A stretch of DNA of 64,000 nucleotides. Source: Bradyrhizobium campsiandrae (GTDB taxonomy: Bacteria > Pseudomonadota > Alphaproteobacteria > Rhizobiales > Xanthobacteraceae). Under the pieces are notes generated by a model, which worked only from the letters and a program-made list of their open reading frames with translations, did not search any database and was not told where the DNA came from. Each line of letters opens with the position of its first letter. The stretch's first letter is position 1. This document shows positions 43,930-52,285 of this stretch, piece after piece. Position numbers and translations under genes: made by a program. Location: positions 42,836 through 106,835 of the forward strand of contig NZ_JAANIH010000029.1 in the NCBI RefSeq assembly GCF_014529705.1, in the 5' to 3' direction.

Positions 43930-46900
43930 TCAGGCCACCGCCGCCACGGGCAAAGCATCGCCCGGGCCGAACATGCTGTGCACCTCGGCCGCCGGTCTCG
44001 GCTTGCTGAACAGGTAGCCCTGCATCTCGGTGCAGCCGAGGGCGCGCAGCATCTCGCGCTGCGCCTCGGTCTCGACGCCTTCGGCAACCGTCGTCATGTT
44101 GCTGGCGGCGGCAATGTTCACCACCGCCTGCACGATCACGGGCGCGCCGCTGGCATCGGCGATGTCGGCGACGAAGCAGCGGTCGATCTTGATCTTGTCG
44201 AACGGGAAGCGCTTCAGATAGCTCAGCGAGGAATAGCCTGTGCCGAAATCGTCGAGCGCGATGCGCACCCCGATCGACCGGAGCTGGTGCAGGATCGAGA
44301 GCGCCGCCTCGTCGTCGCGGATCAGCACCGCCTCGGTGATCTCGAGCTCGAGCCGTCGCGGCTCGAGCCCGGACGCGGCCAGCGCCCCCGCGATCCGAAG
44401 CGCCAGCGTGTCGCATTTGAGCTGCACCGGCGAGACGTTCACCGCCAGGCGGACGTGGGCGGGCCAGGTCGCGGCCTCGTTGCAGGCCGTGCGCAGCACC
44501 CATTCGCCGAGTTCGTTGATCAGGCCGGTGTCCTCGGCGATCGGAATGAATTCGGCCGGCGAGACCATGCCGCGTTCGGGATGGCGCCAGCGCAGCAGCG
44601 CCTCGCAGCCGGAGACCGCGCCGGTCTGCAGATTGACCAGCGGCTGGTAGTGGATCTCGAAGCCGCCGGTGACCAGCGCCTGGCGCAGATCCTGCTCCAG
44701 CGAGAGGCGGGCCTTGGCGCTCGCATCCATCTCCGGCACGAAGAAGCGATAGGTACGGCGCCCCTGTGACTTGGCGCCATACATGGCGAGGTCGGCATTC
44801 TTGACGAGCTGGTCGAGATCGGTGCCATCCTGCGGCGCCATCGCGATGCCGATGCTGGCGTCGGTGGAGAGCTGGTGGCCGAGGCAGTGATAGGGGCGGC
44901 GGATCGCTTCATGGATCTGCGTCACGAAGGCCAGCACATCCGTGGATGATTCGATCCCGCTCTGAATCACGGCGAACTCGTCGCCGCCGAGCCGCGCGAT
45001 CAGATCGCCGGGCCTGAGACAGGCGCGAATGCGGCCCGCGATCGCCTTCAGCAACTCGTCGCCGACATGGTGGCCGAGCGAATCGTTGATGCCCTTGAAT
45101 TCGTCGACGTCGATATAGAGCAGCGCGAACTGGGCGCCGCCGGCGACCTTCTCCAGCTCGTGCTCGATCTGCTCGCGGAACAGCACGCGGTTCGGCAGGT
45201 CGGTCAGCGCGTCGTAATGCGCCATATGCGCGATCTTCTCGTCGGCCCGACGTCGCTCGGTAACGTCGTCGATGACGTGGACGAGATAGCGCGGCTCGCC
45301 GGAGGTGTCGTAGATGCTGATCCGATTCGAAGTGATGTAGCGTAGTCCCATGCCCGGCATATGCCAGGGATGCTCGTCCTTGAACAAGCCCGTGGTCGAT
45401 TTCAGCGCGTTGTCGTCATCTTCGGTTATGCGGGCAGCGGACGCCTCGGGGAAGATGTCGAAAGCGGTCTTGCCCACGATGTCTTGTCGAGATTGGCCGA
45501 ACAGCTGTTCCGCGACTCCGTTGAGCAGCAGATATTGCCGCGTCCGGGCGTCCTTCACCGTGATCTGCGACGGGATGTGGTCGATGATCTCGCGCAGGAA
45601 CGTGTAATTGCGGTCGCGCTCCTGCTCCAGATTGCGCCGCTCGGTGATCTCCTCGATCGTGGCGACCCATCCGCCCTGGGCAAGAGGGGTGTTGATGACC
45701 TGGAACGCGCGGCCATTGGGCAGCTGGTGAGTTCTGGTCGAAACCGTGCCTTCGGCGACGATCCTCATGACCTCGGCGCAAAATGCTTCAACGTCGCCGC
45801 TGAACGCGTTGCGCTCTTTGCGATGATACATCGCTTCGCGGATGTGGCAGCCGGGCTTGATGACGTCGTGGGAGAGGCCGAACATGTCGGCATAGCGACG
45901 GTTGCAGGTGACGATATATCCCGCGGCGTCGTACAGGATCAGACCTTGCGACATGTTGTTCAGCGCGGTGTCGAGCCGCAGCCGCTCCGCCTCCAGGCGC
46001 TCTTGAGCGTCGCGGTTCTGCCGGTTGATCTGACGAATGATCAGATAGAGCATCAGCGCGATGACGACCGCCGAAAGCGCCGCGGTCGTGACCATGAAGC
46101 CGGTCTGCTGGCGCCAGTCTGCGAGCGCTGCCGTCGTCGTATTCGTGACGATGATGATAAGAGGGAAATGCGTCAGCGACGCCGCCGAGCCGAGGCGTTC
46201 ATCGCCGTCGATCACACTCTTGATGCGAAGCGTCTGCTGGCCCCCCTTGGTCAGCACCTTCTGCATCAGCGGCGCATCCTTGAAGCTCTTGCCGATCAGC
46301 TCCTCTTTGTTCGGATAGCGGGCGAGCATCTTGCCTTCGCGGTCGAACAGCGAGATCGCGGTGCCCTCGGCAAGGGCCACGGACGCGAAATACTGCTGGT
46401 AGCTGTCGGGATCGATCCGCCGGACCATCGCGCCGACGAAGGTGCCGTCGGGCAGGGTCAGCCGGCGCGCGACGATCGTGGTCCACTTGCCGATCAGGAA
46501 GCTGCGCACGGATTCCAACAGGACCGGCTCCGACATCGGATTGGTCTTGAACGTCTGGAAATAGGCGCGCGAGACGATGTTGATCTTGGGTAGCGGCTGC
46601 GCTCGCGACCAGTTGATCAGGTCGCCGTCGACGTCATAAATCGCGATATCGCCGAGATAGGACACGGCGCTGGTCTTGCCCCTCAGCATCCGGTTGGCCT
46701 CCGGCCCCGACATGCGCTCGCGGAACATCTGCGGCGAGGTGATCTCAGGCAGGTGCATTTGCCCGATCAGGTCGGCCGCGACGACGTCGGAATCTTCGAA
46801 CTGTTGATCGAAGTGCCGCGCGATCAGCTGCACGGTGTTTTCCAGCTCGCGCTCGCGATTGATCAGCGTGCGTTCGCGAAACTCGCCGACCGCCATGGCG

Positions 46901-47040
46901 GTCACGGCGAAGATGCCGGCGACCAGCAACGCGCCCGAGAGGGTCAGCCACAGCACCGGGCCGCGCCGCATGGCAGCGTCCCAGCCGCCTTTCGCGGCCA
47001 GGACCATCGCAGCTGCCATCCCGGAAAAAATCTGGCGCAT
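43930..47040 (-). CDS. Membrane Cache-PAS-GGDEF-EAL protein
   Basis: A 1036-residue c-di-GMP enzyme. An N-terminal membrane segment (about 30-50, VLWLTLSGALLVAGIFAVTA), a periplasmic Cache sensor to about 290, a second membrane segment near 315-335, and two PAS domains come first. Then follow GGDEF (LIARLGGDEFAVI) and EAL (ALLRWRHPERGM, DDFGTGYSSLSY). Both catalytic signatures are intact, so it could make or break c-di-GMP; dual-domain proteins of this type are often mainly phosphodiesterases. ATG 47040 is preceded by AGGGGAG. It forms an operon with the downstream diguanylate cyclase. Confidence 0.92.
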   Translation of the reverse strand: MRQIFSGMAAAMVLAAKGGWDAAMRRGPVLWLTLSGALLVAGIFAVTAMAVGEFRERTLINRERELENTVQLIARHFDQQFEDSDVVAADLIGQMHLPEITSPQMFRERMSGPEANRMLRGKTSAVSYLGDIAIYDVDGDLINWSRAQPLPKINIVSRAYFQTFKTNPMSEPVLLESVRSFLIGKWTTIVARRLTLPDGTFVGAMVRRIDPDSYQQYFASVALAEGTAISLFDREGKMLARYPNKEELIGKSFKDAPLMQKVLTKGGQQTLRIKSVIDGDERLGSAASLTHFPLIIIVTNTTTAALADWRQQTGFMVTTAALSAVVIALMLYLIIRQINRQNRDAQERLEAERLRLDTALNNMSQGLILYDAAGYIVTCNRRYADMFGLSHDVIKPGCHIREAMYHRKERNAFSGDVEAFCAEVMRIVAEGTVSTRTHQLPNGRAFQVINTPLAQGGWVATIEEITERRNLEQERDRNYTFLREIIDHIPSQITVKDARTRQYLLLNGVAEQLFGQSRQDIVGKTAFDIFPEASAARITEDDDNALKSTTGLFKDEHPWHMPGMGLRYITSNRISIYDTSGEPRYLVHVIDDVTERRRADEKIAHMAHYDALTDLPNRVLFREQIEHELEKVAGGAQFALLYIDVDEFKGINDSLGHHVGDELLKAIAGRIRACLRPGDLIARLGGDEFAVIQSGIESSTDVLAFVTQIHEAIRRPYHCLGHQLSTDASIGIAMAPQDGTDLDQLVKNADLAMYGAKSQGRRTYRFFVPEMDASAKARLSLEQDLRQALVTGGFEIHYQPLVNLQTGAVSGCEALLRWRHPERGMVSPAEFIPIAEDTGLINELGEWVLRTACNEAATWPAHVRLAVNVSPVQLKCDTLALRIAGALAASGLEPRRLELEITEAVLIRDDEAALSILHQLRSIGVRIALDDFGTGYSSLSYLKRFPFDKIKIDRCFVADIADASGAPVIVQAVVNIAAASNMTTVAEGVETEAQREMLRALGCTEMQGYLFSKPRPAAEVHSMFGPGDALPVAAVA

Positions 47041-47225
47041 CCCACTCCCCTGGACGAGCAGAAATACTACGGACAGATGGCGCAATGCTTAGGAAAGCCG
47101 GTTACTCATGGATTAAGCCGGTTGCGCACTTATACGGATGTCGAGCAAAGCGGGAGCCGAGCCAGCGTCCCGTCCCGGTTGCGCGTCGTCTCAACGACGC
47201 GCTGCGCTGCATCGTTAATCGAAGC

Positions 47226-48308
47226 TTAATGCGAGGAGGCAGCGTTCTTGCCGCCGCCATGGCGCAGCCGTCCGACCACGCCGCTCGGGAAGAAATACAC
47301 GCTGGCAATGAACAGCAGACCGAGCCAGAGCAGCCAGCGGTCGGGATGAAGCAGCCCCGGCAGCAGCGGCAGGCCGGCTTCGCTGGCCGCCTTGGAGGCG
47401 ACGCCCATCAGCGACTGCAGATAGTTCTGGGCCAGGATGAAGATCGTGGCGCCGATGATCGCGCCGTAGATCGTGCCCATGCCGCCGATCACGACCATGA
47501 GCAGGATGTCCAGCATGATCGAGAAGCTGAGCGAGGTGTCCGGGCCGGCATAGCGCAGCCACAACGCGTTCAGGATGCCGGCGCCGGCGGCGACCAGCGC
47601 GGCGAGGCAGTTGGCGTAGGTCAAATGGAAGACGGTGCGGAAGCCGAGCGCTTCGGCGCGAAAGCGGTTCTCGCGGATCGCCTGCAGTACGCGCCCGAAC
47701 GGCGAATTCACCACGCGCAGCAGCGCGAGGATCATCAGGGCCGAGACGGCGAACACCAGATAGAAGGTCAGGATGCGGCCGTTGATCTCGAAGCCGAACA
47801 GGTTCTTGGAGATCAGCACCGTGCCGGGGCGCAGCAACTCCGGCAGCTGGAAGCTGCGTCCGTCCTCGCCGCCGGTCAGCCAGGAGAGCTGCGAGGCCAA
47901 CACCTGGAAGGCGGAGGCGACCGCGAGCGTGATCATGGCGAAGAAGATCGCGGCGACGCGCAGCGAGAACAGGCCGATGGCGAGTGCGAGCAGCGCGGCA
48001 AGCGGCAGGCCGACGACGATGCCGGTGGCCACCGCCGCCCAGTTCGGTCCCATGCCATACAAGGTGATCGCGATCGCGTAGCTGCCGATGCCGTAGAACA
48101 TGGTGTGCGCGAACGACACCGACCCGGTATAGCCGAGCAGCAGATCGTAGGAGGCGACCAGCGCGGCAAAGACGCAGATCTTGGCCGCGACATTCAGCGC
48201 CTTGGCACCGGGGAACAGGAACGGCGTCGCCGCCAGCGCCAGAATGATGACCACGAGAATGAGCGTGAGCACGCGGCTCCGCGGCGGGTCGCCCGACAGG
48301 ATCATCAT
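47226..48308 (-). CDS. livM: Branched-chain-type ABC permease LivM
   Basis: A 360-residue inner-membrane permease of the branched-chain amino acid ABC family, with about nine membrane segments (e.g. LTLILVVIILALAATPFLF). The family signature occurs as ENRFRAEALGFRTVFHLTYA, followed by the GGMGTIYGAIIGA segment. It overlaps livH by four bases (ATGA), and the start ATG 48308 is set by that overlap. It is the last gene of the five-gene transporter set. The substrate could be an amino acid, amide or aromatic acid; nothing in the permease decides this. Confidence 0.92.
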   Translation of the reverse strand: MMILSGDPPRSRVLTLILVVIILALAATPFLFPGAKALNVAAKICVFAALVASYDLLLGYTGSVSFAHTMFYGIGSYAIAITLYGMGPNWAAVATGIVVGLPLAALLALAIGLFSLRVAAIFFAMITLAVASAFQVLASQLSWLTGGEDGRSFQLPELLRPGTVLISKNLFGFEINGRILTFYLVFAVSALMILALLRVVNSPFGRVLQAIRENRFRAEALGFRTVFHLTYANCLAALVAAGAGILNALWLRYAGPDTSLSFSIMLDILLMVVIGGMGTIYGAIIGATIFILAQNYLQSLMGVASKAASEAGLPLLPGLLHPDRWLLWLGLLFIASVYFFPSGVVGRLRHGGGKNAASSH

Positions 48309-49315
48309 CGGCTGGTCACCGCATAAAGGCCGCGCGGCCGCCACATCAGAATGGCGACCATCAGCAGGATGTTGGACACGAGGGCGAGTTTCGGCACCAG
48401 GAAGCCGCCGTAATTGGCGACCATCGCCACCAGGATTGCGCCGATGAAGCAGCCGCCGATCGATCCCAGGCCGCCGATGATGACGACGACGAAAATCAGG
48501 ACCGTGAGCTCGTCGCTCATGGACGCGTGGACCTGCTCGCGATAGAGCGCCCACATCACCCCGCCGAGGCCGGCAAGCGCCGATCCCGTCATGAACACGC
48601 CGAGGAACAGGCGGCGGATGCGATAGCCGAGCGCCTCGACCATCTCGCGGTTCTCGACGCCGGCGCGGATCAACAGGCCAAGCTTGGTGCGGTTGAGCAC
48701 GAGCTGGATCGCGATGAAGACGGCAAGCCCGATCAGCATGGCCAGCACGCGATATTTGGCGATCGCGACGTCGCCAAGGATGAAGGAGCCGCGCAGCGAG
48801 GCCGGCAGCGGCATCGGGATGATCTGCGGCCCCCACAGCGCATAGAGCGTCTGTTCGGCAACGATGAGGCCGCCCGTCGTCATCAGGATCTGCTTCAGAT
48901 GCTGGCCGTATACGGGCAGGATCAGCACGCGCTCGACGACGAGGCCAAGCGCGCCGGAGACCGCCATCGACAGCAGCGCCGCCGGCGCCAGCACCGCAAG
49001 GTTCACCAGAAGCGAATCCGCCTGCACCGAGGCTGCGAACGGCGCGAACACCAGCGTGGCGATATAGGCGCCGACTGCGATGAAGGCGCCATGGCCGAAA
49101 TTCAGCACGTCCATCAGGCCGAAGACCAGCGTGAGCCCGGAGGCCATGATGAAGATCATCATGCCCATGGCGAGGCTTGCGGCCGTCAGCGTCAGCCAGG
49201 TCGAGGGCGAGCCGACCAGCGGGATCATGACAAGCGCGAGCGCGATCGGCAGCAGGATCGGTGCGATGTCGCGCTTCGGCTTCGGCAGCGGATCTGATGC
49301 GGCTAGTTCAGTCAC
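48305..49315 (-). CDS. livH: Branched-chain-type ABC permease LivH
   Basis: A 336-residue permease, partner of LivM. About eight membrane segments; the diagnostic stretches GLMDVLNFGHGAFIAVGAYI, GVENREMVEALGYRIRRLFL and GSIGGCFIGAILVAMV are present. The start ATG 49315 overlaps the end of livF by four bases. LivH and LivM form the channel driven by LivG and LivF. Confidence 0.92.
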   Translation of the reverse strand: MTELAASDPLPKPKRDIAPILLPIALALVMIPLVGSPSTWLTLTAASLAMGMMIFIMASGLTLVFGLMDVLNFGHGAFIAVGAYIATLVFAPFAASVQADSLLVNLAVLAPAALLSMAVSGALGLVVERVLILPVYGQHLKQILMTTGGLIVAEQTLYALWGPQIIPMPLPASLRGSFILGDVAIAKYRVLAMLIGLAVFIAIQLVLNRTKLGLLIRAGVENREMVEALGYRIRRLFLGVFMTGSALAGLGGVMWALYREQVHASMSDELTVLIFVVVIIGGLGSIGGCFIGAILVAMVANYGGFLVPKLALVSNILLMVAILMWRPRGLYAVTSR

Positions 49316-50034
49316 TGATGTGCCTCCAGGCTCAGGCCCAGCAGCCGCTCCTGCAGCGGCACGTCGGCGGCCAGGGCCGCCATCTCGCCGCGATGGACAA
49401 TGGTGCCGTTGTCCATCACCAGCACGCTGTCACCGAGCTCGCGGGCGGCAAAGAAATTCTGCTCGACCAGGAGAATGGTCGCGCCCTTGCGCTTGATCTC
49501 CTTCAGGCACTCGATCAGCGCCATCACGATCGCGGGCGCCAGCCCCTTGGTCGGCTCGTCGATCAGCAGCAGCTTGCGCGGCTCGATGATGGCGCGCGCG
49601 ATCGACAGCATCTGCTTCTGCCCGCCGGAGAGGCTTCCCGCGCGCGACAGCCAGAACCGGCGCAGCGCGGGAAAGAAGCCGAAGATCCAGTCGAGCTGCT
49701 TGTCGTCCATGGCTGCGTCGCGGGCGGCGAGGACGAGATTTTCCTTCACCGTGAGGTCGGAGAACACCGCCATGCTCTCGGGCACATAGCCGACGCCGAG
49801 CCGGGCGATGTCGGGCGTGGCGCGGCTCTCGATGCGCATCCCACCGAGCGTGATCTCGCCTGCGGAAGCCTGCCACAGGCCCATGATGGTGCGCAGCGTC
49901 GTGGTCTTGCCGGCGCCGTTGCGGCCGAGCAGCATGGTGACCTGCCCCTGCGGCACGGCGAGATCGATGCCCTGGAGAATGTGGTAGCGCCCGATATGGG
50001 TGTGGACGCCGGAGAGTTTGAGCAGGTCGGTCAT
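49312..50034 (-). CDS. livF: ABC ATPase LivF
   Basis: A 240-residue ATP-binding protein. Walker A GRNGAGKTT near 37-45, signature SLSGGQKQM, and Walker B LLLIDEPTKGLAP are intact; the switch His region is LLVEQNFF. The start overlaps livG's stop (four-base ATGA). The EQNF tail and the LGVGYVPE stretch distinguish LivF from LivG. Confidence 0.93.
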   Translation of the reverse strand: MTDLLKLSGVHTHIGRYHILQGIDLAVPQGQVTMLLGRNGAGKTTTLRTIMGLWQASAGEITLGGMRIESRATPDIARLGVGYVPESMAVFSDLTVKENLVLAARDAAMDDKQLDWIFGFFPALRRFWLSRAGSLSGGQKQMLSIARAIIEPRKLLLIDEPTKGLAPAIVMALIECLKEIKRKGATILLVEQNFFAARELGDSVLVMDNGTIVHRGEMAALAADVPLQERLLGLSLEAHQ

Positions 50035-50819
50035 GCGGCGCTCCCTGCAGCGTTCTGTGCGGCGTTCTTGGGCGCGACGCCGAGATAGGCTTCCTGCACG
50101 ATCGGCGAGGCGATCACTTCGGCAGGTCCGCCGTCGGCGACGAGCTGGCCGTTATGCAGCACGATGATGCGGTCGGCGAGCGATCGCACCACGTCCATCT
50201 TGTGCTCGACGAGGAGAATGATCTTGCTCTTGTCCTGCTTGAGCTGTGCGATCAGGTTCAGCACCACAGGCACCTCGTCGATGCTCATGCCGGCGGTCGG
50301 CTCGTCGAACATGAACACCTTGGGCTCCAGCGCCATCATCAGCGCGACCTCGAGCTTGCGCTGGTCGCCGTGCGACAGCGCAGTTGCGGCGACGCCACGG
50401 CGGTTGCCGAGCGCGACCTGGTCGAGGATGCTGTCGGCGCGCGCGATCAGGTCGCGGCGGACCATCCAGGGCCGCAGCATGTCGTAATGGGTGCCGTTGG
50501 CCGCCTGCACGGCGAGGCGGACGTTCTCTTCCACCGTCAGGTTTGGAAAGAGATTGGTGAGCTGAAACGCGCGTCCGAGACCCGCACGGGTCCGCAGCGG
50601 CGCGGAATGCTGGGTGATGTCGGTGCCGTCGAACAGGATGCTGCCGCTGGAGGCGCGTAGCTGGCCCGAGATCAGATTGAAATAAGTAGTCTTGCCGGCG
50701 CCATTCGGCCCGACGATGGCGGTGAGCTCGCCCGGGCGGAACGTACAGCTGACATTGTTGACCGCGACATGGCCGCCGAAGCGGATGGTGAGGTCGCGGG
50801 TCTCGAGGGAAAGCGTCAT
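50031..50819 (-). CDS. livG: ABC ATPase LivG
   Basis: A 262-residue ATP-binding protein. Walker A VGPNGAGKTTYFNLISG near residue 38, then LGRAFQLTNLFPNLTVEENV, signature ALSHGDQRKLE, and Walker B VFMFDEPTAGMS, followed by LLVEHKMDVV. SHGDQ replaces the usual LSYG or LSGGQ, as in many LivG. ATG 50819 begins at MTLSLETRDL; the in-frame extension upstream runs through an intergenic repeat and is not real. A repeat-filled 171-bp gap separates it from the substrate-binding protein. Confidence 0.92.
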   Translation of the reverse strand: MTLSLETRDLTIRFGGHVAVNNVSCTFRPGELTAIVGPNGAGKTTYFNLISGQLRASSGSILFDGTDITQHSAPLRTRAGLGRAFQLTNLFPNLTVEENVRLAVQAANGTHYDMLRPWMVRRDLIARADSILDQVALGNRRGVAATALSHGDQRKLEVALMMALEPKVFMFDEPTAGMSIDEVPVVLNLIAQLKQDKSKIILLVEHKMDVVRSLADRIIVLHNGQLVADGGPAEVIASPIVQEAYLGVAPKNAAQNAAGSAA

Positions 50820-50865
50820 GGACAGTCTGGTGAATAAGAGACGAGGATCTAACCGCGGATCGTGC

Positions 50866-50983
50866 TGCGCTCCCTCCCCTACTTGCGGGGGAGGGTTGGG
50901 GAGAGGGTGTCTCCTCTGGGCGAGGACCCCCAAGAGGTGGGAGCCCTCTCCCGGCCTCTCCCGCAAGCGGGAGAGGTGAAGCA
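50866..50983. repeat. Palindromic intergenic repeat pair
   Basis: Two inverted GC-rich units: CTCCCCTACTTGCGGGGGAG at the left, and CCTCTCCCGCAAGCGGGAGA at the right, of the Bradyrhizobium palindromic type. It lies between the substrate-binding protein and livG and could stop or stabilise part of the operon mRNA. Confidence 0.7.
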
Positions 50984-50990
50984 AGAAAGA

Positions 50991-52175
50991 TCACCGCTTG
51001 TTGCGGATCGGAACGTCCATGTCCTCGATCTTCAGCTCGCGCACCGGCTCGAGCACGGCCCAGGCGACGTTCGGATCGACCTTGACCTTGAAGTGATACA
51101 TGCTCTGGAGCGCCTGATGATCCTCCTTGCGGAAGACCATCTTGCCCTTCGGCGTGTCGAACTCCATGCCTTCCATCGCATTGATCAGCTTCTCGGTGTC
51201 GGTCGACTCCGCCTTGGTGACGGCGGTCACGACCGACATCGCGGCGGCAAAGCCACCCGCGGTGAAGAAGTCCGGCGGCGCGTTGAAGCGCTTCTGGTGC
51301 TCGGCGACCAGCCAGTCGTTCACCGGATTCTTCGGGATGTCGTAGTAGTAATAGGTCGCGCCTTCCATGCCGGGCAGGCCCTTATAGGCGGCGAGCGCCG
51401 GCAGGATGTTGCCGCCCGTGGAGAGCTCGATGCCGTAGCGCTTCGGGTCCATGTCCTGGAGCTTGGCCAGCGGATTGCCGGCGCCGGCCCAGATCACCCA
51501 GATCACCTTGCGGCCCGGTTTGTCCTTCAGCGCGTCGAACAGGCGCTGGCCGACTGCGGTGAAGTCGGTGGTGGAGGTCGGCGCGTATTCTTCCGCGGCG
51601 AGCGTCGCGCCGGTCTTGGCCAGCGCTTCCTTGAAGGCGGCGACGCCGTCGCGGCCGAAGGCATAGTCCTGCGCCAGCGTCGCGACCGTGACGCCCTGCT
51701 TGCCGATCGCGACGGCGTTCGAGATCGCGTCCTGCGACGAATTGCGCGCGGTGCGGAAGATGTAGCGATTCCACTTCTCGCCGGTAATCTGGTCCGCGAC
51801 CGCGGGCTCGACGATCAGGATCTTCTTGTTCTCCTCCGCGACGGGGAGAATGGCGAGCGCCGCGGCCGACGAGGTCGTGCCGATGGCGATGTCGGCCTTG
51901 TCATCCTGATAGGCTTCCGCGAGCGCGGCCTTGGCAAGATCCGGCTTGCCCTGGTCGTCCTTGGTGATGATGACGATCTTGCGACCATCGAGCGTCATGG
52001 TGCCCTTGGTGGCATATTCAAAACCCATCTGCAGGCCGGTCTCGGTCTGCTTGGCATAGGCTTCCAGCGGACCGGTCTTGCCGTAGATCAGCGCGACCTT
52101 GAGGTCGTCCGCCCGGGCGGCGGCGCCCGCGGCAAGCGCGAGCATGGTTGTTGTTATGATGAGCGATCGGCGCAC
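50991..52175 (-). CDS. ABC substrate-binding protein
   Basis: A 394-residue periplasmic binding protein of the branched-chain amino acid class. Residues 1-22 are a signal peptide (RRSLIITTTMLALAAGAAAR, cleaved near ARA). The mature part has DLKVALIYGKTGPLEAYAKQ, typical of receptor family ligand-binding proteins, and VALAQ/ATLAQDYAFGRDGV. It starts at GTG 52175, set by AGGAGGG six bases upstream. First gene of the liv set; its own promoter must lie in the 110-bp gap after the CoA transferase. The ligand is not evident. Confidence 0.92.
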   Translation of the reverse strand: MRRSLIITTTMLALAAGAAARADDLKVALIYGKTGPLEAYAKQTETGLQMGFEYATKGTMTLDGRKIVIITKDDQGKPDLAKAALAEAYQDDKADIAIGTTSSAAALAILPVAEENKKILIVEPAVADQITGEKWNRYIFRTARNSSQDAISNAVAIGKQGVTVATLAQDYAFGRDGVAAFKEALAKTGATLAAEEYAPTSTTDFTAVGQRLFDALKDKPGRKVIWVIWAGAGNPLAKLQDMDPKRYGIELSTGGNILPALAAYKGLPGMEGATYYYYDIPKNPVNDWLVAEHQKRFNAPPDFFTAGGFAAAMSVVTAVTKAESTDTEKLINAMEGMEFDTPKGKMVFRKEDHQALQSMYHFKVKVDPNVAWAVLEPVRELKIEDMDVPIRNKR

Positions 52176-52285
52176 GGTGGTCCCTCCTGATTAACGTTTC
52201 TCGGCAACAGCGATTTGCACAACAAAGCGAACATTGCAATCCAACCTTCCGGTTGACTCGATCGGCCTATGAGCATGCATCATTT